Positions 1 to 9,295 of a stretch of DNA of 57,691 nt are shown here, piece after piece (the stretch's first letter is position 1; every line of letters begins with the position of its first letter). Below the pieces are notes generated by a model. That model saw only the letters and a list, made by a program, of their open reading frames with translations, had not been told where the DNA came from and ran no database searches. The DNA lies in the IMG/VR virus record IMGVR_UViG_3300044631_002111, positions 1 to 57,691 of that record. One strand, given 5' to 3'. This DNA comes from a virus. A program made the translations under genes and the position numbers.

Positions 1-3000
1 GGTCAACTCCAATCAACCGAGCCACCAAGTCTTTGAAAGTCTCCCACGCCTCGCGCCACTTGCCGGTGACAGTGTTGCGCATCTTCAGACCTTTCATGTA
101 GTCACGGAACCCGCTTTCCGACATCATCGCCGCGGTCCATTCGTCGACATTGGAAAATCTATAGGCCTCTCGGTGCTGGTCGGTGGGAAGCTCCAACACT
201 CCTTCGTCAGTCATCGCTCTCACCGCCTCCAACTGCTCGCGGGTAAATTTTCCGCTTTTAATCGCGGCCTCGGTGGTCCGCTCAAAAAAGCGGTTTAAGT
301 CCCCGACAACTTGTCGCTGTCTGGCGTTGAGCGATGCCGAATTTTTTGGGTTTAAGAAGTATCCGAGCAAGCCGTGGGTGATCTCGTGCAAACCGGTTTC
401 CACTCCGCGCTCAGGAGTCATAGTTTCGGCATTCATGCCAACTACTCCGCTTCGGCGATCGTATTCGCCATACGCGTTCTCCAAATAGTCATAAATGCGT
501 AGTGGTATATTATCCACGTTAGCATCGTCCAACAGCCGACGAACTAAGGCCGAGTCCTCGCTGCTGATCGTCTTGGAGTCGAGCAACTCGGCAAGGAACT
601 CGCGAGCGTTGGTCTCACGAATAACTTGTGGCGGGGCATCGCGGTCGACCGGAAAGGCGGCTTCCTCCAAGGGAGACAAAAGTCTCTCGCTAACCAGCTT
701 CCCCTTTTCGTTGCGATGCTCTTTGCGCAGGATTTGTTCCAGAGAATAATTGTCGGCAATAAGACTTCCGCGCTCGCGGTTGGACATCTCTATTTTCCCG
801 TCACGAACCATCTTGTCCCCGCCCGCCAGCGAAGACTCCAGAGCGTCGGTGTCCGGTTTAAGCCCTCTCATCTCGGCTTCTGTCAACGAGCCATCTTTCA
901 CCAGTCTTTTTACAATGGCGACTTTGTCAGCTTGCGGGACATCTTCGTTGCGAAGAGCTTCGTACGCCGCTTTTTTGACCTCTATGTCGATACCGGCGTT
1001 GGGGTTTTCTTCCGGCGCGGGAGCAACATCTACTAAAGACTTGTTTTCCTTATCGTCGCCCGAGATGACCGTATCTTCGATTACTTTGGCACCGGCTTTT
1101 TCCGCGTTGGCCTCAACGGTCTTGGTGGCCTTAAGCGCGTTGTCCAATTTGCCTTCCACATACTTTTTGAACTCCGCGGGCGCCATCGTCCAAGGATTGG
1201 ACTGGTTTTCCGCCGCTTCTCTTTGGGCCTGCAAATCCCGAAGCCTATCTTTTACGGCGCGCGGCGTTCTTTTTGCTCGCGTGGTCTGCTCTTGCAGCTT
1301 AGCGATCTGCTTATCGAGAGCCTCAAGTTTGGCTAGGTTAGATTTTGTCTTACGGGCGGGAATCGACTTGTCGTCGGCGCGCTTGACTAGGTCAGCGAGA
1401 ATGTTGCCCAAGGCTATTCTGGCCAACGAGTCGCGCGACCCCCCATATCCGGCGTATTTGGGGAAGGCCTTCGCCTGATCAAACGAAGCCCCGTAATCCG
1501 TTTCCCGATCAAAGTTGTTGCGGCGAGCAACTAGATCGGGAACCAACGCCTCCTCGGGATAAAGTTTGCGCAACCTTTCCGCGTAAGCCTCGAACACGTC
1601 GTTGCCTGCGCGATTCTCTAATAGACTTCCCAACTCTTTGAGCTGCATCCGCGGCAAACCGAGCGCACGGTTCAAGAAGTCGTAGGACTTGGTGAACAAG
1701 TCATTGAGCTTGGCCTGTTTGTCGGCCGGGAGACTTTCAAGTGCTGGCCGTAGTTCGGCCAGATCTCGCTCGTATTGGAATACAGACGTGGCTCTGTCTT
1801 TGAGCGGACGCCCCCGAGCATCCAGACGGGGCGCTACGTATTCGGGGATCGGACCTAAGTCTATTCCGACTTCTCTTGCGAGTCCTCCCAACTCGTTGGC
1901 AATGCGAAGCCTATCGGGCCCTCCGGCCCGATCTCGACCTCCTCCACTGGTATATTGTCCCAGGGATTCTCTGAGACGGACTGTTGCGGACTCTGTGTCG
2001 GCTCCGATTGACTCGGCGTCACCTTTGTAGACTTTGATTTTTCCATAATTGTTTTCTTGAGCGAAACGCTTTAGCGCGGTCAACGCGGTTCCGCTTTGTT
2101 CGGGGTTTTTTACTAGAACGTAAACTTGAACGCTACCAGTTTCGGGGTTCTTGACTAGCGTCGCGCCTTTGAGGCCGACTTCGGACAGACGCGAATTGAC
2201 GTAGTTAAAAAGTTTGGTGTCGGTGGCAATCTCGTAAAGGGAAGCGGCACCTCCACTGCGTTGCTTGAACAGGTCCACCGGGTTCCCCGATTTAACCGCT
2301 TTCAGCGTCTCGATCGTCTTCATCCAGTTCATGCCGGATGCGCCGCTGTAGCGTGACAGTGCGCTGGCTGCAAAGCCGTCAGGAAGACTGACCAAGGCGT
2401 CGTTGAGAGAAATCCGCGTGTTGGCCTTAGCCGACTCGTTTACTCCAGATCCCAACAAGTTGTGGACTCGCTCGGAAAAATCTTTGAACTGAACTCGGTC
2501 GAAGTCGCCTAACGCTCGTTCCGCTTCTTCGGGCGTATTGAATCTATTCTGGCGGAACGGAGACAGGCCCAAGCCGACTTGGCTATTAGAGATGTTCTGG
2601 ACATTGACCCCCGAGACGTCGCGGTTGCCCTGCATCGGGAATACTTCCAGATCGGTGTTAACAAGTTCTTCGGGTGCGGGAGCTTCGGGCGCGACCGGGG
2701 GAGCTTCGGGCGCGACCGGGGGAGCTTCGGGAGCGGGAGCTTCGGGCGCGGGAGCTTCGGGTGCGACCGGAGGCGGTGCAACGACGTTGTCTTCCGTAGC
2801 GGGGGCAACTTCGGGTGCGACCGGCAGAGCTTCGGGCGCGACCGAGGGAGCTTCCGCGACCGGAGGGCGGTTCATAGTCCAGTATACTTCTGCACCAATT
2901 TGTCCCCCAGATACCGGTCGGAGTGTGCCCCCGTATCCGTTTGTCTTGGCCCAGTCTACGAACTCTTCTTTGGTCTTCGATTGCGCAACACCCGCCAACA

Positions 3001-4267
3001 ACGTCTCGTCGGGCACGCGGGTAGGGTCGGGTCGAGACGCCCCCGCTTTAGGCGCCAGGTTGTCGTTGGCGGGTGCTTCGGGTGCTTCGGGTGCTTCGGG
3101 TGTGGGAGGGGCGGGGTTAGCTTTTCTCCACTGATCAATAGACTTCTTGGTGACACTGCCGCGTTCATTTGCGGGGACCTGAGCAATATCTACGCCCAAC
3201 TTCTCGGCGTAAGCCTGTGCCGCGGATGTTATTTTTGGTCCGGCAGGCTTTGCGGCGGCTTCCGTTATGTCGGTAGTTTCGGCTGCGGGAGGAACAATCG
3301 GCTTCTCGGCAATTTGTTTAGACTGTTGACGAAGCGCCTCGGCCGTCTGCGGAAGAGTCCCGGTGGATTCAGCAACACTCGCGGCACTCTCAGTAGCCTC
3401 CACGGCACGGGATTTGCCCGCGATCGCATCGTCCACAAGTTGTTGCTCCTCGGGCGTAACGGGCGTTTCCAAAGGCGCACCATCCTTGACCGGGGCAGCT
3501 TCGGGCGTTGCCTCTAAGACAGATGGCGCTTTGGGTTTCTGCCCGTTAAGGAATACCCCGCCAGGACCGACCCAAGGTTTGACCGCCAGACCCGCCACGC
3601 CCATCGCCGCTGCGGTCGGCAAGTCCCTGCCTTGCGCCAGCTCCATACCCGTTTGCGCCCCCAATCCGGCCGCGCCTCCCAACACGTTGCCGAAGTCTTG
3701 CATGGCGCGGGTCGCCTGCGGACCGGATTGTTCGAGAGCGGCACGGGCCTCTTTGTTGACCAGCGACTTGGCGACTTGGGCGACGCCAGCTCTGCCTTCG
3801 GCGGTTCCGATTGCGCGGGCGATGCCGAGGGGTTGAGACAGGCTTGGTCGACCCATGCCGATAAGAGATCCTCCAAAAGATGCTATGGGATTTGTCTCGT
3901 AATCGGCTTGAGCTGATTTGGTACCCATAATCGACTCAGGGGCCACCTCGTCAGCCACCACATCTTGCGCCTTGCGAACGCCCATGCCGGTCGCCATCGC
4001 TCCGCCAAGCGCGCCCACTATTGCCGCAGCGGGCCTCAGAGCTGCGGGGGTTAAAGCCGTCGCGACTTTCGCGGCCACCGGGGCTATGGCGGTGGCAGTG
4101 ATTCCGGGCACCACGCTGCGGACTGCTTCGCGACCAAATGAACCGAGCGCGCTAGGTTCTTCTTCTTCGGGCGCTTCCGGGCTTTTCAAATACGCGTCTG
4201 GGTCGAAAGCGTTCGACGCCGCAGAAGGGGTTTCTCCCTTCAGATACTCGTCTGGGTTAAAAGCCAT
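1..4267 (-). CDS. Very large multidomain virion (ejection/polyvalent-like) protein, C-terminus missing
   Basis: This frame stays open from an ATG at 4267 to the left edge, giving more than 1,420 residues. The N-terminus is Ala/Gly-rich. Residues about 345-378 (motif EKLGVDIAQV followed by GSVTKKSIDQW) resemble the peripheral subunit-binding domain of 2-oxoacid dehydrogenase E2 proteins. A Pro/Glu/Ala/Val tract (repeats of APEAP and PVAPEA) spans roughly 465-540. Near residue 1294 there is HEITH, an HExxH zincin metallopeptidase signature. The gene starts 4 bp after the preceding stop and closes a run of three Ala-rich genes in the place where podoviruses encode internal core proteins. My inference is a virion-carried, injected protein with a protease-like domain. 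Its exact role is unknown and the C-terminus lies outside the window. Confidence 0.8.
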   Translation of the reverse strand, partial: MAFNPDEYLKGETPSAASNAFDPDAYLKSPEAPEEEEPSALGSFGREAVRSVVPGITATAIAPVAAKVATALTPAALRPAAAIVGALGGAMATGMGVRKAQDVVADEVAPESIMGTKSAQADYETNPIASFGGSLIGMGRPSLSQPLGIARAIGTAEGRAGVAQVAKSLVNKEARAALEQSGPQATRAMQDFGNVLGGAAGLGAQTGMELAQGRDLPTAAAMGVAGLAVKPWVGPGGVFLNGQKPKAPSVLEATPEAAPVKDGAPLETPVTPEEQQLVDDAIAGKSRAVEATESAASVAESTGTLPQTAEALRQQSKQIAEKPIVPPAAETTDITEAAAKPAGPKITSAAQAYAEKLGVDIAQVPANERGSVTKKSIDQWRKANPAPPTPEAPEAPEAPANDNLAPKAGASRPDPTRVPDETLLAGVAQSKTKEEFVDWAKTNGYGGTLRPVSGGQIGAEVYWTMNRPPVAEAPSVAPEALPVAPEVAPATEDNVVAPPPVAPEAPAPEAPAPEAPPVAPEAPPVAPEAPAPEELVNTDLEVFPMQGNRDVSGVNVQNISNSQVGLGLSPFRQNRFNTPEEAERALGDFDRVQFKDFSERVHNLLGSGVNESAKANTRISLNDALVSLPDGFAASALSRYSGASGMNWMKTIETLKAVKSGNPVDLFKQRSGGAASLYEIATDTKLFNYVNSRLSEVGLKGATLVKNPETGSVQVYVLVKNPEQSGTALTALKRFAQENNYGKIKVYKGDAESIGADTESATVRLRESLGQYTSGGGRDRAGGPDRLRIANELGGLAREVGIDLGPIPEYVAPRLDARGRPLKDRATSVFQYERDLAELRPALESLPADKQAKLNDLFTKSYDFLNRALGLPRMQLKELGSLLENRAGNDVFEAYAERLRKLYPEEALVPDLVARRNNFDRETDYGASFDQAKAFPKYAGYGGSRDSLARIALGNILADLVKRADDKSIPARKTKSNLAKLEALDKQIAKLQEQTTRAKRTPRAVKDRLRDLQAQREAAENQSNPWTMAPAEFKKYVEGKLDNALKATKTVEANAEKAGAKVIEDTVISGDDKENKSLVDVAPAPEENPNAGIDIEVKKAAYEALRNEDVPQADKVAIVKRLVKDGSLTEAEMRGLKPDTDALESSLAGGDKMVRDGKIEMSNRERGSLIADNYSLEQILRKEHRNEKGKLVSERLLSPLEEAAFPVDRDAPPQVIRETNAREFLAELLDSKTISSEDSALVRRLLDDANVDNIPLRIYDYLENAYGEYDRRSGVVGMNAETMTPERGVETGLHEITHGLLGYFLNPKNSASLNARQRQVVGDLNRFFERTTEAAIKSGKFTREQLEAVRAMTDEGVLELPTDQHREAYRFSNVDEWTAAMMSESGFRDYMKGLKMRNTVTGKWREAWETFKDLVARLIGVD

Positions 4268-4271
4268 TTAG

Positions 4272-6302
4272 TTAGCTCCCTAGTTTGGCTTGGATTTTGT
4301 TTTTAATGTCCTGAGACCTTGGGTCGTCGGGGTTTGAATTGGCCCACGACAATGCTTCCAAATCTTGCGCACTAAGTTTTTGCAGATTAGCGAGGCTGGC
4401 CGCTGGGGATGCGGACGGCTCCTCTGGGGCGGCTTCCCCTAAATCAATGCCCAGCTCTTTGGCGCGAGCGTAACCGACGCCCAACGCGTTTTGCGCTTGG
4501 TTCATCTGCTCTTGAAGCGCTTGTTTCGCTTCGGGAAGAAGGAGCGGATCGGCAAGTTGCGTGGTATACTTAGCGATCTGTCCCTGGGAACGAGCGATTT
4601 GATTTAGAACCGCGTTTTCTTGGACCGTCTGGGCCGTCTGCCTACGAAGCTCCAGAGCTTCGTCCGCTCTCCCTGCATTTGCCTGCTGTAGTGCCAATCT
4701 TTCCTGCGCATCCTCCAGTTTGCTGGCCGTGGCCTCTTGAGCAACTGTCTTATCCTGCTGACTGAGCGCCGGAGCCAATTGGTTAGCGGCCTGCTTTTTG
4801 TAGTCGGCATCTCGCTGATCGCCCAAGTTCGTCGGCTGCATGGCCAAAGCCTCGGTAGCAATCTCAGCTTGGGTGGGATTCTGCCCATTAGCGCGAGCCC
4901 GCAAAACTTGGCGAGCCAGCTCCACGTTCCGGTTGGGATACCGGGGGTTGTTTTTGGGCAACAATTCGTCAACGCTTTGGCCCGTCAGCCTTGAGGCAGA
5001 CTCGGCTGCGTCCGCGATAGATTTGACTGTTTCGGCGTTGCGGATCGGGTCTGGGCTATTGCCGACGCCCAGCGCATCCCTCAGAAGTCGTTTGGAATCC
5101 ACCTCAGCGAAAAATTTTTGGGCGGCTTCGGGTGAAGTGCGCTCACGGAAGTCTTGCTCTTGTTGGGCCCGTTGCGTGAAACGAATTCGATCAATGTTCT
5201 CATCAACTCGTTTTCGGGAAGACTCTTCGGCCGAGGGACGGGCAACCCGATCTATTTGCTCCATAGATCCGGTGGCGGTTCCTCGATAAGTTCCGTCCGG
5301 TCCGTACAACTTCTGTTGGTAGCGACCATCGGACAACCTCTCGGTGTTGGCGGGCAGAGGCCCTTCAGCCGACTCAACCGGCGGCTGAACCGGCTCCTGA
5401 GCGGGTGCTAGCGGCTCTGGTTGCGCGGGCTGCTTCATCGACTCGGGGGTGAAGTAGTCCGCCACCGCATCGTTGGCCTGCTTGAGATACGGGTAAGGCG
5501 TATAGTTGTTGAGCAGATAGCCCGTTCCATCACCGACACCCCGCAGAATTTGTGACGCGACCCGCCCGGCGTCAGACACCGCCGCGGGCGCTTGCTCCCA
5601 GAAGTTGGGCTTGGCTTCGGGTAAAGCATAAGGCTGCTCATCCGCCTGCGGGTTTTCGCTGTGGTAATCGGAGAGCCTGTCATAAATCGCTTTGCCCGCA
5701 CCTAAAGCCGCGGCACCCCCAACGAGATAGGGGCTCTTAAACTTCAAGGCGTTGTTGGCGATAGCTGCCAGCGCCCCGTAGTTTGTCGCATTCACTGCCG
5801 CATCTCGGGCGGTATTGATGTCGTAACCAGCTCCGGTTGCGTCGCTGGCTCTGGGGACTACGGCATCGGCAACCCCGACCGCTGCGGGAACAACAAATGC
5901 CGGGGAAGCGAGGGCGCGGCCTGCGCGGGCCAGCATTCCGGGGGATTGGGCGGCTGCGGCCATTTTGGCGGCACCGGTCTCGGCGGCGGTAGCTTTGCTG
6001 GCGGCTTCTTCGGGAGAAACCATCGTGAAGCGCTTTTCAGCTTGAGCTGCGGCTGCCGCCTGATTGGCCGCTTTAGTCTCTTGGAACGCAGCCCTAGCTT
6101 CGGCGTTCGTCTGACCCGCAGCCTTGGTTCCCGCGTTCGGGTTTATAAAATCGTCCATGGCCGCGGCACCTTTTGCGGCGGCGTCGGGCTTCGGAGCGGG
6201 CTTTACCGCCCCGCCCGACATTTCTTGTGCGGAAGGCTTGGCCGCTTTGGCGTTTTCGGCTTCGGCCGCTACTTCTTCGGGAGTGAGCTTTTTCTTAGCC
6301 AT
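4272..6302 (-). CDS. Ala/Gln-rich internal virion protein (putative)
   Basis: The protein has 676 residues and is rich in Ala, Gln and Glu, with long predicted helices and coiled-coil character in the C-terminal 300 residues. The N-terminus is charged (MAKKKLTPEEVAAEAENAKA). A small hydrophobic, Gly/Ala-rich stretch near residues 130-210 could insert in membranes. It lies between two other Ala-rich virion-type genes, 4 bp before one and 6 bp after the other, in one operon. Composition and place match podovirus internal core (ejection) proteins, but I recognise no specific domain. Confidence 0.72.
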   Translation of the reverse strand: MAKKKLTPEEVAAEAENAKAAKPSAQEMSGGAVKPAPKPDAAAKGAAAMDDFINPNAGTKAAGQTNAEARAAFQETKAANQAAAAAQAEKRFTMVSPEEAASKATAAETGAAKMAAAAQSPGMLARAGRALASPAFVVPAAVGVADAVVPRASDATGAGYDINTARDAAVNATNYGALAAIANNALKFKSPYLVGGAAALGAGKAIYDRLSDYHSENPQADEQPYALPEAKPNFWEQAPAAVSDAGRVASQILRGVGDGTGYLLNNYTPYPYLKQANDAVADYFTPESMKQPAQPEPLAPAQEPVQPPVESAEGPLPANTERLSDGRYQQKLYGPDGTYRGTATGSMEQIDRVARPSAEESSRKRVDENIDRIRFTQRAQQEQDFRERTSPEAAQKFFAEVDSKRLLRDALGVGNSPDPIRNAETVKSIADAAESASRLTGQSVDELLPKNNPRYPNRNVELARQVLRARANGQNPTQAEIATEALAMQPTNLGDQRDADYKKQAANQLAPALSQQDKTVAQEATASKLEDAQERLALQQANAGRADEALELRRQTAQTVQENAVLNQIARSQGQIAKYTTQLADPLLLPEAKQALQEQMNQAQNALGVGYARAKELGIDLGEAAPEEPSASPAASLANLQKLSAQDLEALSWANSNPDDPRSQDIKNKIQAKLGS

Positions 6303-6308
6303 AATTTA

Positions 6309-7703
6309 TTAGGAACGAGAATTCCGGTAACGCTGGTAGTAGTCGGCGCGAGCCGCCGCACCCATTTGCGCGGGCGTAGGCCGAGGAGAAGTGTTCCGGG
6401 TCACCTCGCCCGTTGCGGGATCAAGGGAACTTACCGTTCTAGCCAGCCCACGTTGCTCAAGGGTCAGGTTGGGCGCCGGAGCTGCGGGCGCGGAGGGAGC
6501 TTGAGCTGCGGGCGCGGCTGGGGCTTGGGGAGATCCTGCCGCCGAACCGCTCGAAGAATATTGCCCAGGACGATAGTTTGGATTGGACGCCCGATAAGCA
6601 TTGGCCTGTTTGGAGTTGAACGTATCTTCACCGGCACGCATACGGTCCATGTTCAACTTGTCGTTGATACTTTTGGGGTCGAACGGGGTTCCAGTCTCCG
6701 TGCGGAAACGGGCCATCTCTTCCGCGGAGGGCCCCTGAAAGCCTTGGGGCTTGGCGGGCGAAGCGACCGACGCCGATTTGACATCGTATTTGAGGGGCTC
6801 TGTCGCTGTTTGCGGGCTGGCTTGACGCGTGATCTGCGGAGTCGTGCTGCCCGGAGCCGGTGCATCAATGCGCATGGCGTCCCCTGCCCCGCCCGTATTG
6901 GCGGTGAGTCCTTGCGGCATGTCGATACGCGAGGGAACCGCACGATTGGCGGAGTTGATCTCAGTCTGGCGCATGGCCTCGGGGTTCATGTAAGGGGAGC
7001 CCGATCCGGTCGCCGTGTCATAAAGTTTCGCCGCGCCTGCGGCTCCGGCCACGCTTCCGCCGACTGATCCCACAGCGGTTCCAACAGGACCGGCCAGAGT
7101 TCCAGCCGCACCTCCCGCAAGCCTTCCCCCGAGACTGCCGAGTCCCGCAGCAATACCACGACCAACCGACCCGCCCTCGTATCCGTAAGCGGCCCCCTGC
7201 AACGCGTCGCCCACAAACGGAAGGGCTTTTCCCACCATGCTGCCTGCGCCCGCAGCGGCGCGACCGACCCCACCCTCCAGCATTGGAGGAACGGTGGCCC
7301 CGCCGGTTCCGGGGAGGGTGCGCACGTTGAGAACCTGCGCGGGTTTCATCGCGGGAGCGGCCGAAGGAGCAGTCGCGGGCGCTGCGTTCGGGCGAACGGC
7401 CAGCGGCATAGAATCGCCAGCTCCTAGGGCCGCGGTCGGCATGGGGCGCATGCCCATGCTGCTGCCGTATTGCCCCGGAGTGTAGCCAGCTTGATAGTTC
7501 GCAGCAGCTCGGACATTGGCCGCACCTTGCGGGTCATAAACTCCATACATGTTGGGACGAGCGCCACCGCCAGCAAACTCACCGAGAGTAATGTTGCCGC
7601 CCGGATTGACGAAGGGGACTTGCGGCGTGGGCACCACTACCGGTGCGACGCGGGGGGTTAGCGGAAGTTCGGGTTGGGCGATGTTGTAAGCGAATGTAGC
7701 CAT
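6309..7703 (-). CDS. Gly/Ala/Pro-rich virion protein (putative internal or ejection protein)
   Basis: The protein has 464 residues. Residues about 150-240 form a Gly/Ala-rich hydrophobic block with repeated GG, AG and VG pairs, like membrane-inserting segments of ejection proteins. The second half is Pro/Ala-rich and probably disordered, ending in a basic tail. It sits directly upstream of the 676-residue gene in the late operon. No catalytic motif is visible. A role in the injected core is inferred from position and composition only. Confidence 0.7.
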   Translation of the reverse strand: MATFAYNIAQPELPLTPRVAPVVVPTPQVPFVNPGGNITLGEFAGGGARPNMYGVYDPQGAANVRAAANYQAGYTPGQYGSSMGMRPMPTAALGAGDSMPLAVRPNAAPATAPSAAPAMKPAQVLNVRTLPGTGGATVPPMLEGGVGRAAAGAGSMVGKALPFVGDALQGAAYGYEGGSVGRGIAAGLGSLGGRLAGGAAGTLAGPVGTAVGSVGGSVAGAAGAAKLYDTATGSGSPYMNPEAMRQTEINSANRAVPSRIDMPQGLTANTGGAGDAMRIDAPAPGSTTPQITRQASPQTATEPLKYDVKSASVASPAKPQGFQGPSAEEMARFRTETGTPFDPKSINDKLNMDRMRAGEDTFNSKQANAYRASNPNYRPGQYSSSGSAAGSPQAPAAPAAQAPSAPAAPAPNLTLEQRGLARTVSSLDPATGEVTRNTSPRPTPAQMGAAARADYYQRYRNSRS

Positions 7704-7724
7704 AATAGTGAGCGGGGTTGGTGG

Positions 7725-8711
7725 TTAGTATCGAGCGGGTATCCGCATTGCTGCGGCTATCGGGTTCATCTGAAGAGTTACGATGGGGGCGCCCATGTCC
7801 TCCTTGAGTTCGGAGTTCAAGAGCTGCAAAGCCTTGGAGAAATAGGTGTCGGCGCGTTCGAGGTCGTTCTTGTCCTCGTATTGCAACGCCATGAGCGTCA
7901 TTTTGACCGCGCCTTCGTTGTCGGGGATCAAGACGGTGTCGTCGTCTGGCCCGTTGACCAGCGCCACAAACCGTCGCTTGCAGAGGCAGTCGATCGTGTT
8001 GGTGAAATCCGCGGACGCCAACTTGTAGCGCTTGTAGCTCGGCACGGTTTCGGTGGGCTCGTAGGACGCAATCTGGCTCGACTGGGCCGAGTTGCTGGGG
8101 TTTACCGCGAACAAGTTGACAGCTCCCTCGGTGATTGGCTTGCGGATCGAGGTGATCTTGGAGATCGCCGTGCTGACCGTGACGCCGCTCTGGGTCAGCT
8201 CAACCTCCAGTCCGGTGTTTCCGTCTGCGTCAAACACGGGCTTGCCGGAGCCGTCCAGCGCGGTGAAGTGGACGAACTTCCCAACGTCGCCCGAATCGGT
8301 GATCTGAAAACGAGGGTAAAAAGAAGTTGTAGGGTCGGACCACGTAATGAACCCGTCCCCGGCGTCCACGACTTTTTGCATCCCGGTCCCGGCAGAAATG
8401 GTGCCCGCTCCCCCGGCGATATACTCCTGCCAACGGGGATAGGTAAGGCGAGGATAGCGGTCGAAGGTTACGCCCAGGACCGCCTGAAACTGGCGCGGAA
8501 GGGTCAGAGTCTTCGGAACCGCTGCCGCCCACCACTCGGTTGTTGCCCCCGACATGTTGAAGGAAACCGAAGAAAGGAGGCCTTTCCACTTGCCCGAGTT
8601 ATAAATGCGCTCCAGGGCAGAATTGATTTTTTCCGTAACGAGGTCGTCGTTCAGCACGGGGCTGACGTACCGGAACAACTTCTGTCTAGCTTGGGAAAGG
8701 GTTAGAGGCAT
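7725..8711 (-). CDS. Virion structural protein, putative head-tail adaptor or tail-tube component
   Basis: The protein has 328 residues. The N-terminus (MPLTLSQARQKLFRYVSPVL) is helical and precedes a Trp-containing segment and a long beta-rich middle. The C-terminus is helical (ERADTYFSKALQLLNSELKED). This order, a short helical head, a beta sandwich and a C-terminal helix, is seen in phage proteins annotated as tail-tubular or gatekeeper-like. It leads the three-gene block of ejection-type proteins. The start follows a 107-bp intergenic gap with a dyad element, so this gene may begin its own transcript. Exact structural role uncertain. Confidence 0.65.
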   Translation of the reverse strand: MPLTLSQARQKLFRYVSPVLNDDLVTEKINSALERIYNSGKWKGLLSSVSFNMSGATTEWWAAAVPKTLTLPRQFQAVLGVTFDRYPRLTYPRWQEYIAGGAGTISAGTGMQKVVDAGDGFITWSDPTTSFYPRFQITDSGDVGKFVHFTALDGSGKPVFDADGNTGLEVELTQSGVTVSTAISKITSIRKPITEGAVNLFAVNPSNSAQSSQIASYEPTETVPSYKRYKLASADFTNTIDCLCKRRFVALVNGPDDDTVLIPDNEGAVKMTLMALQYEDKNDLERADTYFSKALQLLNSELKEDMGAPIVTLQMNPIAAAMRIPARY

Positions 8712-8806
8712 TGGGTAAAGGTTGGGAAACTGACGTCACCAGCCTGTAACCAAGCTATCGGGGACAATGTGTCTTGGTGTGTGCGTTCCTGTCAAGTCTT
8801 ATTTGT

Positions 8807-8819
8807 GGTATGTGATACC
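8807..8819 (-). promoter_or_regulatory. GGTAT-N3-ATACC dyad element
   Basis: On the minus strand this reads GGTATCACATACC followed by ACA. The same 13 bp occur at 55432 on the other arm. It abuts the stop codon of the Cys-rich 158-residue gene and precedes the 328-residue virion gene, with TTGACA about 11 bp further along. The rest of the 107-bp gap shows nothing else that I recognise. Confidence 0.55.
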
Positions 8820-9295
8820 TACCACTTTCCAATAGGGCATTTTTCAGTGGCCATTCTAAGTTTGGCCCAGGTTGAGCAACCGCACTTCATGCAGCGCCCA
8901 GTGCCGTTGAAAGCTTTTGCGTTCCAAAATTCGCAAGCTTCGCAAACAGATTGTCTTTGTTTGAGAACCTCTCCAGAAGCTAAAGGAACTCCTTGTTGCG
9001 CCCACGTAGAAGCAGATTTAACCGCCGTTTTTGCCATTTGGAAAAGTGAAGGCGGTTGCGTTTGGGGGCTTTCATTTTGGTTGTCCGTTACATTTTTGCT
9101 TCTGTTTTCAAAATCTTCGATTGTTTGTTTAGCAAGTATTGCGTTAGGATCTACAGCCAGCATTGAGCACAAAACCGGCCCCCATATTGATCGAGGGCAC
9201 TTAGCGCACGGATCGGCGAAATCCACTTTGCACCCACAGTCCACACACGTAAGTTTGCGCGATCTTACAACGCACTCTGGTAATACTGTATTCAT
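8819..9295 (-). CDS. Double zinc-ribbon small protein
   Basis: The protein has 158 residues and two Cys clusters: CVDCGCKVDFADPCAKC near the N-terminus and CEACEFW ... CMKCGC ... KCPIGKW at the C-terminus. Both look like structural zinc sites. The C-terminal cluster resembles a small zinc-binding module often found beside phage virion genes. The ATG overlaps the stop of the upstream gene (ATGA), so translation is probably coupled. The coding sequence is visibly more AT-rich than its neighbours. Function unknown. Confidence 0.75.
   Translation of the reverse strand: MNTVLPECVVRSRKLTCVDCGCKVDFADPCAKCPRSIWGPVLCSMLAVDPNAILAKQTIEDFENRSKNVTDNQNESPQTQPPSLFQMAKTAVKSASTWAQQGVPLASGEVLKQRQSVCEACEFWNAKAFNGTGRCMKCGCSTWAKLRMATEKCPIGKW

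Noticed and set aside
501-515. Dyad-like string GGTATATTATCC at 504
   Set aside because: It is inside the coding region of the large virion protein and has an imperfect right half; probably chance.
5946-7067. Plus-strand ORF of 373 residues
   Set aside because: It crosses two well-supported minus-strand genes and has Gly/Arg-rich antisense composition.
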